A DNA stretch of 44,075 bases from Bacteroidales bacterium (GTDB taxonomy: Bacteria; Bacteroidota; Bacteroidia; Bacteroidales; UBA932). Within the stretch, counting starts at the first letter, position 1; the number at the start of each line of letters is the position of its first letter. Positions 17,721 through 25,393 of this stretch are shown piece after piece. Both the position numbers and the translations under genes were made by a program. The notes under the pieces were generated by a model that was not told where the DNA came from, made no database searches, and worked only from the letters and a program-made list of their open reading frames with translations. The stretch spans positions 68,522 to 112,596 of the forward strand of contig JAEEOM010000076.1 of the NCBI GenBank assembly GCA_016284265.1, in the 5' to 3' direction.

Positions 17721-19217
17721 ATGAAAATCAAAAATATCATTGCAGCTCTTCTCGCAGTGCTCGCCATCACCGTCTCCTGTGCGGTTGAGGAAGATCACTA
17801 TCTGAGCCAGGTCAAGTTGTCTACGACGTACGTGGCCATTTCCATGGGCGGCGGTTCCACGCCTGTCACGATTGACGCCACTGACAGCTGGTCCATCACC
17901 GGTATGCCTTCCTGGCTGACCGTCAGCCCTGCTTCCGGTTCGGCCGGCAGCGGCAACATTTCTTTCTCCGCGGGTTCTACGCTCGACGGCCGTACGGCCG
18001 AACTCGTGCTGACTTGCGGAGGCAAGACCCAGAACATCAACGTGATCCAGGGTCTGGCCACGGTCTCCAAAGCTACTTGCGCCGAAGTGATTGCCGGCCC
18101 CGAGTCCAAGACCTACCTGGTGACAGGTATCTGCACGCGGATTGCCAACACGAACTATGGCAACTGGTATCTCGACGACGGCACGGGTGAGATCTACATC
18201 TATGGTACGGTCAATGCCGCCGGCAACTACTCCTGGTCGAGCTTCAACATCGAGGTCGGTGACGAGGTAACGGTCCAGGGCCCGAAGACCGTTTACAACG
18301 GAACGGTCGAGCTGGTCGACGCCACGTTCATCAGCATCAACAAGTCGCTCATCAAGATCGCGGAAATCGACCCTGCGGACGCTGTCCTGCCGATTGAAGG
18401 CGGCGATTTTACGGTGAAACTCAACAACAAGGGTACCGGTCTGTATATCGACATTCCCGAGAATGCGAAGTCCTGGCTTTCCATCGCCTCGATCTCCGGC
18501 AACACCGTGAAGTTCCACGCGGCTCCCAACGAAGGCGGCGACCGTGGAACGACGCTTGTGCTCAAAACGAAGAGCGGCAGCAAGGAATATACCTGCGAGC
18601 AGGCGCTCACCCAGAAGGGTGCGATTATCCAGTGCTCTATCGCCGATTTCCTCTCCGCTGCTGTCGGTGATACGCAGTATCGCCTGACCGGTGTGATTAC
18701 CAGCGTGGCCAACACCAACTATGGCAATGTCTACATCCGCGACTGGTCGGGTGAGACCTATGTCTATGGCATCGGCGCCAAGGGTGACTTTACGACTCTC
18801 GGCCTCAAGGTCGGTGACGTCGTGACGCTCGTCGGCAAACGGGGTGCTCACAACGGCAATCCGCAAATGACCGGCGGCCAGCATGAAAGCCACATTTCAG
18901 TCACGGAAGTAACCATCGCGGAGTTCCTGAGCAAACCGGACGACAAGAACGTTTACTACATGGTGACCGGTACACTCGACGAGATCGCCAACGCCACCTA
19001 TGGTAACGTTTACATCAAGGACGCCGAGGGCAACCGCCTCTATTCCTACGGCTGCTATCCGGGTTGGGGTGCCACCGGCGATGCCCGCAAGAACGCCATC
19101 GCCAATCTGGACATCCACGTGGGTGACCAGTTGACCATCATTGGTGCGAAGACCACCCACAACGATCAGCCTCAGATCAACAACGGTGTCTACTTCAGCC
19201 ACGTGCCGGCGAACTAG
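17721..19217 (+). CDS. BACON lipoprotein with three OB-fold-like repeats
   Basis: A 498-residue lipoprotein (lipobox TVSC, Cys20). A BACON domain covers about 28-113 and a second BACON-like segment about 215-295. Three repeats resemble DUF5689/OB-fold modules: YLVTGICTRIANTNYGNWYL (about 135), YRLTGVITSVANTNYGNVYI (about 318) and YMVTGTLDEIANATYGNVYI (about 413), each followed by a Y-x-YG strand and a VGD turn. OB folds often bind nucleic acids or sugars. The gene starts 17 bases after the TonB receptor and ends before a strong terminator, so it closes that operon. By inference it is a surface binding protein for the same substrate. No catalytic motif is seen. Confidence 0.8.
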   Translation: MKIKNIIAALLAVLAITVSCAVEEDHYLSQVKLSTTYVAISMGGGSTPVTIDATDSWSITGMPSWLTVSPASGSAGSGNISFSAGSTLDGRTAELVLTCGGKTQNINVIQGLATVSKATCAEVIAGPESKTYLVTGICTRIANTNYGNWYLDDGTGEIYIYGTVNAAGNYSWSSFNIEVGDEVTVQGPKTVYNGTVELVDATFISINKSLIKIAEIDPADAVLPIEGGDFTVKLNNKGTGLYIDIPENAKSWLSIASISGNTVKFHAAPNEGGDRGTTLVLKTKSGSKEYTCEQALTQKGAIIQCSIADFLSAAVGDTQYRLTGVITSVANTNYGNVYIRDWSGETYVYGIGAKGDFTTLGLKVGDVVTLVGKRGAHNGNPQMTGGQHESHISVTEVTIAEFLSKPDDKNVYYMVTGTLDEIANATYGNVYIKDAEGNRLYSYGCYPGWGATGDARKNAIANLDIHVGDQLTIIGAKTTHNDQPQINNGVYFSHVPAN

Positions 19218-19244
19218 TTGGTTGTAGCAAGCGCATTATGTAAT

Positions 19245-19279
19245 CTCATCCCCCTCACCGCGAGGGGGATGAGTTTTTT
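19245..19279 (+). terminator. Rho-independent terminator after the OB-repeat lipoprotein
   Basis: A perfect 12-bp stem, CTCATCCCCCTC/GAGGGGGATGAG, with loop ACCGC, followed by six T. It closes the 12284-19217 gene group, and a separate promoter follows within 50 bases. Confidence 0.93.
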
Positions 19280-19325
19280 GTAAACACCTGACAGTCAAGT
19301 GTGTCCGTTGCGGCGAAAAAAGTGT

Positions 19326-19333
19326 TATCTTTG
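19326..19333 (+). promoter_or_regulatory. -7 promoter box of the reduced receptor gene
   Basis: TATCTTTG matches TAnnTTTG and lies exactly 7 bases before the ATG at 19341. A TTG at 19308-19310 could serve as the -33 element. A leaderless transcript is predicted. Confidence 0.7.
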
Positions 19334-19340
19334 TGGTACA

Positions 19341-20927
19341 ATGAAAAGGTTATTTTCTCTGGTCCTGCTGCTGCTCGCATTGCCGGTGGTGGCACAAGTG
19401 ACGACATCCTCGATCGGTGGTCAGATCGTGGACGATAACGGCCCGATCGAGGGCGTGACCGTGGTGGCCATCCACCAGCCTTCGAACACGCAGTATTATG
19501 CCACGACGAATGCCCGCGGCTGGTACCAGTTGCTGGACGTCCTGCCGGGCGGACCCTATACGATCCGGATCCACTATTTCAGCTATGATCCGCTGACCGT
19601 CCGAAACCTCTATACCTTTGCGGGCGAACTGATTGTGGTGGACGCCGATCTGGAGGCCGGAACAACCGATGTCCGCCGCGACGAGGCGGCAACCTCGCTC
19701 CGGATCGGATCCGATCTGGTCGGTGGTGTGGTTCCCGTAGCGCCCGGAACATACGATCTGGTAGGCCAGCGCGTCTATACGGCGGTTCCCTTCGACGTCC
19801 GGCAGGAGGCAGCGCTCGACGGAGTGTCCCGGCTGCAGATGACCCCCGTCGGAACCAATCGTTTCCACGGTTCGGCCTATGGTTATTTTGGTTCGGCCGG
19901 GTTGGCAGGAGCTACCGTATCGACGCCGCTTTTCAACGAAGATTTTGTCCTTTTCGGTGGACTGCAGTACGATTTTTCCGGTGTTTTTTCCGGCGCGGGC
20001 CGTATTGATGCACGATTGGGCTCCTCAAACCGACTGGATCTTTCCGGCGGCCGCCTGGCCGGTGAAAACTGGGCAATGGGTGGCTTCACCACGCAGATTG
20101 GCGACGGACGCGCATCCAACCGGTTGCAAGCTGGCTGGTCCGGCTCGCCGACAGCCAAGGCCTGGCACGCTTCCGACGATTTCACGCTGTCCGCTGGTTC
20201 CCAGCGCCTGCTCTTCGGCGTACAGACGACGTATGGCATGTTGCCGGATTCCACTTTCAACCGGATTGGCTTCTATCTGCAGGATGCCGTCCGTCTCGGG
20301 CGTCGGATGACATTGCAGGCAGGCTTGCGATTCGACTTTCCGTTCGCCTTTTCTCCCCGGGTGAGTCTGCGCTATGATGTGCTGGGCACCGGTGCCCTGG
20401 TGCTTCGCGCCGGCTCGGCAGTTTATGGCGTCCACGGCGAAGGAACCGTATGGAAGAATATGGCGGCGGCCGATTTCCGACTGCCCGCCCGCTTCGTGCT
20501 GTCGCTCGAGGGCGTTTATGGCCAGGCCTGGCGCAAGCCTTTCTACATTTCCACCCGCAACATCCTCGACAGCCGCTACGCCCTGACGGCCCGGCTGGAA
20601 CGGCCCTTCGCCGAGAATCTCTGGGCAGTCGCGTCCTATACCCGCAGTGACGGCGCGCTCTCCGACCGGGTAATCGGTGGCCTGTCCTACACGGCGAACT
20701 ATCTCGGTCATCTGGCCACAACCCTGGCTGTCCTTTACTACGGAAACAACTACGTCGATAACTTCTCTCCCGCTTCCGTCTCCTGGACCAACAGCGTTGA
20801 GGCCCGCTTGACGCAAGACTTGATCCTCTCCCTCGGCGGCCGCGACCACACCCTCCAACTCACCGGCTACTTCCGCAAAGCGCCCCTGGGCACCGAATGG
20901 CTCGCCGGCCTCCGCTATTATTTATAG
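19341..20927 (+). CDS. Half-size TonB-receptor-like barrel protein lacking most of the plug
   Basis: A 528-residue protein. The ORF track starts at 19299, but the ATG at 19341 gives a normal signal peptide (MKRLFSLVLLLLALPVVA) and follows the -7 box. Mature residues begin QVTTSSIGGQIVD, nearly the same as the 14401 receptor, then a carboxypeptidase-regulatory-like domain (to about 110). The next segment keeps only the end of a plug (VPFDVRQ, TPVGTNRFHGSAYGYF); the central plug of about 100 residues present in the relative is missing. The remaining 340 residues form a short barrel ending LAGLRYYL. It looks like a degenerate or specialised paralogue; the frame is intact. Whether it transports anything is unclear. 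Confidence 0.75.
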   Translation: MKRLFSLVLLLLALPVVAQVTTSSIGGQIVDDNGPIEGVTVVAIHQPSNTQYYATTNARGWYQLLDVLPGGPYTIRIHYFSYDPLTVRNLYTFAGELIVVDADLEAGTTDVRRDEAATSLRIGSDLVGGVVPVAPGTYDLVGQRVYTAVPFDVRQEAALDGVSRLQMTPVGTNRFHGSAYGYFGSAGLAGATVSTPLFNEDFVLFGGLQYDFSGVFSGAGRIDARLGSSNRLDLSGGRLAGENWAMGGFTTQIGDGRASNRLQAGWSGSPTAKAWHASDDFTLSAGSQRLLFGVQTTYGMLPDSTFNRIGFYLQDAVRLGRRMTLQAGLRFDFPFAFSPRVSLRYDVLGTGALVLRAGSAVYGVHGEGTVWKNMAAADFRLPARFVLSLEGVYGQAWRKPFYISTRNILDSRYALTARLERPFAENLWAVASYTRSDGALSDRVIGGLSYTANYLGHLATTLAVLYYGNNYVDNFSPASVSWTNSVEARLTQDLILSLGGRDHTLQLTGYFRKAPLGTEWLAGLRYYL

Positions 20928-20962
20928 GCTTTTGTGCGCAGGCCTGATGGAGCGGCAGGTTC

Positions 20963-20994
20963 TTTTAAGCCAGGCCTTTGTGCCTGGCTTAAAA
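20963..20994. terminator. Bidirectional terminator hairpin
   Basis: A perfect 13-bp inverted repeat, TTTTAAGCCAGGC/GCCTGGCTTAAAA, with a CTTTGT loop. It lies between the convergent receptor-like gene and the aldolase gene. The A and T tails on the two sides suit termination in both directions. Confidence 0.85.
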
Positions 20995-21026
20995 AGGTTC
21001 GGCCGCGCGTGGGCTAATCTCGTATA

Positions 21027-22052
21027 TTAAATCCAACGTTTCAACTCTTCGAGTTGTTCGGGCTGCGTAGCCCAGCTGGTGGCCAGACGGATGGCCGTAT
21101 GGTCGGCGTCGACGCGGTCCCACGGGTCGTAGGCGACGTGTTTGCCGAGCTCTTCGATCTTTTTGTTCTCCAATACGATAAACTGCTGGTTGGTGGGGGA
21201 GTCGATGAAGAAGGTGCAGTCTTTCTGCCGCAACAGTTCCTTGAGTTGCATCGCCATATTGATGGCGTGCCGGCTGATCTCGAAATAAAGATTGTCGGTA
21301 AAGAGTGTGTCAAACTGGATGCCGAGCACCCGGCCTTTGGCCAGCATCGCCCCGTGCTGCTTGGTGATGGTGTAAAAATGCTTGGGCGCATTGCCGCGGG
21401 GGAAGACCACCGCCTCGCCGCAAAGACACCCCACCTTCGTGCCGCCAATGTAGAATACCTCGCACAAGGAGGCGAGCTCCGGCAACGTAAGATCGCAGGC
21501 CGGACTGGCCAGTCCGTAGCCCAGCCGGGCCCCGTCAATCATCAGCGGCAGGCCATGATGAGCGGCAATTCCGTGGATTTCCTCCAATTCTGCCTTCGAA
21601 TAGATCGTACCGTACTCCGTGGGGAAGGAGATATAGACCATTCCCGGGAAAACCATATGCTCATAGTTCGGATCGGTCGTGGCCGCTTCCAGATAGTCCC
21701 GCAGCTCTTTCGGATCGACTTTTCCGTGGTGTGACGGAATCGTCAGCACCTTATGCCCCGTATATTCCACGGCACCGGCCTCGTGTACGCCGATATGGCC
21801 GGTTTCGGCCGAGACCACGCCTTCGTAATCCGCCAGCATGGCGGCGATGATCGTTGAATTGGTCTGTGTGCCGCCCACCAGGAAGAATACTTCCGCTTCG
21901 GGCGTCCCGCACGCCGCGCGGATTTTCGCTTTGGCGCTTTCGCAATAGTGGTCGGTTCCGTAGCCGGGAAGCTGTTCGAAATTGGTGGCGGTCAGGCGCT
22001 CCAGAATCTTCGGATGGGCGCCTTCCGAATAGTCGCAAGTGAAGGAAATCAT
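21027..22052 (-). CDS. Threonine aldolase family PLP enzyme
   Basis: A 341-residue cytoplasmic fold-type I PLP enzyme of the beta-eliminating lyase/threonine aldolase family. Visible features are VGGTQTNS (phosphate-binding turn), MIDGARLGYG (Asp contacting the PLP ring) and YIGGTKVGCL, where the Lys should hold PLP. The likely reaction is cleavage of L-threonine or L-allo-threonine to glycine and acetaldehyde; a related aminotransferase-like activity cannot be excluded. The ORF track starts at 22088, but the ATG at 22052 (MISFTCDYSEGAHP) matches the family N-terminus and follows a -7 box. It is monocistronic, divergent from the tricorn-type protease. Confidence 0.85.
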   Translation of the reverse strand: MISFTCDYSEGAHPKILERLTATNFEQLPGYGTDHYCESAKAKIRAACGTPEAEVFFLVGGTQTNSTIIAAMLADYEGVVSAETGHIGVHEAGAVEYTGHKVLTIPSHHGKVDPKELRDYLEAATTDPNYEHMVFPGMVYISFPTEYGTIYSKAELEEIHGIAAHHGLPLMIDGARLGYGLASPACDLTLPELASLCEVFYIGGTKVGCLCGEAVVFPRGNAPKHFYTITKQHGAMLAKGRVLGIQFDTLFTDNLYFEISRHAINMAMQLKELLRQKDCTFFIDSPTNQQFIVLENKKIEELGKHVAYDPWDRVDADHTAIRLATSWATQPEQLEELKRWI

Positions 22053-22075
22053 GGCCTTAAAGAGGGTTTGTCCTA

Positions 22076-22083
22076 CAAACTTA
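22076..22083 (-). promoter_or_regulatory. -7 promoter box of the threonine aldolase gene
   Basis: Minus-strand TAAGTTTG (plus-strand CAAACTTA) matches TAnnTTTG, 23 bases before the ATG at 22052. It supports the revised start. Confidence 0.6.
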
Positions 22084-22096
22084 CGCAATTATTTCG

Positions 22097-22104
22097 TATC
22101 TTTC
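22097..22104 (+). promoter_or_regulatory. -7-like promoter box of the tricorn-type protease gene
   Basis: TATCTTTC differs from TAnnTTTG only in the last base and precedes the ATG at 22147 by 42 bases. It is back to back with the aldolase promoter, 13 bases apart. Confidence 0.5.
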
Positions 22105-22146
22105 CCGAATCTATTGAATCGTTACGAAAAAACAACTGCAAAAAAC

Positions 22147-25100
22147 ATGAAAAGGACAATTACCTTCCTGCTTCTTGCGATCTTCGGACTGATGACCGCA
22201 ACCGCGCAGGAAACACCTCGCTGGCTTCGCAAGAATGCCATCTCTCCCGATGGAAAACAAGTCGTCTTTTCCTATAAGGGCGATTTATATGTGGTTGGGA
22301 TCCAAGGTGGTACTGCACGTGCGCTGACCACCAATCCGGCCTATGACTCTGATCCGGTCTGGACGCCTGACGGCACGCAGATCTACTTCAGTTCCTACCG
22401 TGAAGGCAGCAAGGACATCTACCGTGTCGCGGCCGAAGGCGGCACGCCGAAGCGCATCACCAATTATCCCGGCAACGAGACGCCGAAGGCTGTGCTTCCC
22501 GACGGACGCATCGCTTTCACGGCCAATCTGCAGCCCGACGTTCATTTCGACGGCTTTCCGGGTGATCCGCAAGTCTGGGCCGTAGGAGAGGGAGGCGGCC
22601 GTCCCGAACTCGTGACTTCCGTCACGATGTCGGAGATGAGTGTCCGCCCCGACGGCGCTATCCTCTATGAAGATTACAAAGGCTATGAGGATCCGCTTCG
22701 GAAACACCACACCTCTTCGGTGACCCGGGACATCTGGTTCTGCCAGAACGGCGTGTTCACGCAGCTGTCCAAGTTCAACGGAGAAGACCGTCAGCCGGTC
22801 TGGGCCGCTGACGGCGATACGTTCTACTATCTCAGCGAACAGGGCGGCAAGACGATCAACCTCTTCAAAAGCAGCGTCAGCAACCCGGGACGGACCGTCC
22901 AGCTGACCCGTTACGAGAAGGATCCGGTACGTTACGTCTCGGTGGCTTCCGACGGCACACTGACCTATTCCCAGAACGGCGACCTTTATGTGCTCAAGGA
23001 GGGTGGCCAGCCGCGCAAGTTGGAAATCACAGTGCTGCGTGACGAAAACGAACGCGACCTGGTGAAGATGAATTACACGGGCGGAGCCACGGCCATGGCT
23101 GTTTCGCCCGACGGCAAAGAGATTGCGGTGGTCCTGCGTGGTGACGTCTTCGTGACCTCCACGGAATACAATACCACGCGCCGTATCACCAACACGCCGG
23201 AACAGGAGCGTGGCGTGAGTTTCTCGAAGGACGGCCGGGAACTCTATTATGCGGCCGAGCGCGGTGGATGCTGGGGCATCTGGCGCACTGTCCTGACCGA
23301 AAAGAACGATAAACTCTTCACCTACGCTGTCAAAACGAAAGAAGAGCTTTTCTCCGAGCCCGGCGAGACCAGCTTCCAGCCGGTCGTTTCACCCGACGGC
23401 AAATGGGTGGCCTACCTGCGCGACCGCACGGAGCTGGTCATCAAGTCCACCAAGGGCGGCAAGGTCAAGTCGCTGCTCAAAGGGGTCAACTACTCCTACA
23501 GCGACGGAGACCAGAGTTTCTCCTGGAGCCCTGACAGCGAATATTTGCTGGCGACCGACATGGCCGACGGCGGCTGGAACAACGTGGATATCGCCCTGAT
23601 CGAGATCGAGAACGGCAAGGTGACCGACCTGACGCAGAGCGGCTACAACGACGGTGGTTTCCGCTGGGCCCTCGGCGGTAAGGCCATGACCTGGGAATCC
23701 GACAAGAACGGCTACCGCAGCCACGGCAGCTGGGGTGCGCACGACGACATCTACATCATGTTCTTCGACGGCAAGGAGATGACGCGCTTCAACCAGGACA
23801 AGGAGGACGAAGAAATTGAGAAACTGCTCAGCGGCAAGAGCGAAAAGCAGCTGGCCAAAGAGGAGAAGAAAGATTCCCTGGCGCAGGAGAAGCCCAAAAA
23901 ACTGGAACTGCTGCTCACGGACCGCGAGTACCGTGTCAAACGGCTTACGGGTTCGAGTGCCGCTTACGGGGACCATTTCCTCTCGAAAGACGGACGGAAG
24001 CTGTACTACATCACCCCGCTTGAAAGTGGGATGGGTCTCTGTGTGAAGGATCTTCGGGAAGGCAGCGTGAAGGTGCTCGCACGCGGCGTGACGGGCCGTA
24101 TCACCCCTTCGTCTGATGGCAGTGAAATCTATGTCTTCTCGGGCCGCGGCATCACGAAGGTGACATTGGCCAGTGGACAGACCAAACAGATCAGCTTCTC
24201 GGGCGATTTCGAATTCAAACCCAAAGCCGAACGCGAATACATGTTCGGACACATCTGGAAGCAGGTGAAGGAGAAGTTCTACGATCCGAACCTCCACGGC
24301 GCGGACTGGGACTATTATCGTGAGAATTATGCACAGTTCCTGCCTTACATCGACAACTATTTCGACTTCCAGGAACTGCTTTCCGAAATGCTGGGTGAAC
24401 TCAACGGCTCGCACACCGGAGCGCGCTACCGTCCGCAGGGCGGTGAAACACTCGGCCGGCTGGGCGTGATCTATGACCTGGCCTATGCGGGTGACGGCCT
24501 TCGGATTGCCGAGGTGCTGCCGGGCGGTGTCCTGAACCTGGCAGACAGTGGGATCAAAGCCGGTGACATGATTGTGGCTATCGATGGCCACGCTATCCGC
24601 TCAGGCGAGAACTGGTTCCCGCTTCTGGCAGGCAAAGCCGGAAAGAAGATCGGGGTGACGGTCCGTAGCGAAGGCAAGGACAAGGATCTGATTGTCAAGC
24701 CGGTCGCCAACGAATCGGCGTTGCTCTACCGTCGCTGGGTCCGTCAGCGTGAAGACATGGTGGAACGACTCTCCGGCGGCCGCATCGGTTACGTCCACGT
24801 GGAAGGAATGGATTCGCCTTCGTTCCGGGAAGTCTATGCCAAGGCCTTGGGCAAATACCGGACGTGTGACGCCCTGATCGTGGATATCCGTCACAATGGC
24901 GGCGGTTGGCTCCACGATGACCTGGTGACCTTCCTGGGAGGCCAGGCCTATGTGGAGTGGCGTCCGCGGGGCCAGTACATCGGCACGGAACCTTACAGCA
25001 AGTGGACGAAGCCTTCATGCGTCCTGATGGGCGAGGACTGCTACTCCGACGCTTCGGGCTTTCCGTATGCCTATCGGGCGCTGAAACTCGGCAAACTCAT

Positions 25101-25335
25101 CGGCATGCCCGTTCCGGGAACGATGACAGCTGTCTGGTGGGAGACGCAGATCCATCCGCAGATTGTCTTCGGCATTCCGCAGGTGGGCGGCTGGGTGCCT
25201 GCGCAGTACTATATGGAGAACCACCAGATTGAACCCGACATCCGGGTGGCGAACGATCCTGCGTCAATCCTGCGGGGTGAGGACAAACAGTTGGAAGCTG
25301 CCGTCCAGGAAATGCTTCGTACGGCAAATAAGTAG
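22147..25335 (+). CDS. Tricorn-type S41 protease with beta-propeller and PDZ domains
   Basis: A 1062-residue exported protease. Start at ATG 22147 (residue 37 of the track ORF) gives a clean signal peptide (MKRTITFLLLAIFGLMTATAQ). Residues about 25-340 and 345-700 hold two PD40/WD40-like propellers (SPDGKQVVFS, TPDGTQIYFSS repeats). A PDZ domain lies near 770-860 and the S41 core follows. Catalytic residues match archaeal tricorn in place: Ser755-His756 (GSHTG), Ser967-Asp968 (YSDASGFP) and Glu1029 (IEPDIRV), compared with 745/746, 965/966 and 1023. A charged segment near 555-600 links propeller and protease. It probably degrades peptides in the periplasm. Stop lies 20 bases before the guaB -7 box. 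Confidence 0.93.
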   Translation: MKRTITFLLLAIFGLMTATAQETPRWLRKNAISPDGKQVVFSYKGDLYVVGIQGGTARALTTNPAYDSDPVWTPDGTQIYFSSYREGSKDIYRVAAEGGTPKRITNYPGNETPKAVLPDGRIAFTANLQPDVHFDGFPGDPQVWAVGEGGGRPELVTSVTMSEMSVRPDGAILYEDYKGYEDPLRKHHTSSVTRDIWFCQNGVFTQLSKFNGEDRQPVWAADGDTFYYLSEQGGKTINLFKSSVSNPGRTVQLTRYEKDPVRYVSVASDGTLTYSQNGDLYVLKEGGQPRKLEITVLRDENERDLVKMNYTGGATAMAVSPDGKEIAVVLRGDVFVTSTEYNTTRRITNTPEQERGVSFSKDGRELYYAAERGGCWGIWRTVLTEKNDKLFTYAVKTKEELFSEPGETSFQPVVSPDGKWVAYLRDRTELVIKSTKGGKVKSLLKGVNYSYSDGDQSFSWSPDSEYLLATDMADGGWNNVDIALIEIENGKVTDLTQSGYNDGGFRWALGGKAMTWESDKNGYRSHGSWGAHDDIYIMFFDGKEMTRFNQDKEDEEIEKLLSGKSEKQLAKEEKKDSLAQEKPKKLELLLTDREYRVKRLTGSSAAYGDHFLSKDGRKLYYITPLESGMGLCVKDLREGSVKVLARGVTGRITPSSDGSEIYVFSGRGITKVTLASGQTKQISFSGDFEFKPKAEREYMFGHIWKQVKEKFYDPNLHGADWDYYRENYAQFLPYIDNYFDFQELLSEMLGELNGSHTGARYRPQGGETLGRLGVIYDLAYAGDGLRIAEVLPGGVLNLADSGIKAGDMIVAIDGHAIRSGENWFPLLAGKAGKKIGVTVRSEGKDKDLIVKPVANESALLYRRWVRQREDMVERLSGGRIGYVHVEGMDSPSFREVYAKALGKYRTCDALIVDIRHNGGGWLHDDLVTFLGGQAYVEWRPRGQYIGTEPYSKWTKPSCVLMGEDCYSDASGFPYAYRALKLGKLIGMPVPGTMTAVWWETQIHPQIVFGIPQVGGWVPAQYYMENHQIEPDIRVANDPASILRGEDKQLEAAVQEMLRTANK

Positions 25336-25355
25336 GAAATAAACGCCGGATTTTG

Positions 25356-25363
25356 TATCTTTG
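25356..25363 (+). promoter_or_regulatory. -7 promoter box of guaB
   Basis: TATCTTTG matches TAnnTTTG, 30 bases before the guaB ATG at 25394. It is the only consensus -7 box noticed in an intergenic gap between here and 36005. Confidence 0.65.
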
Positions 25364-25393
25364 CCGAAATATATCCCATAAAATCAGCGCGTG

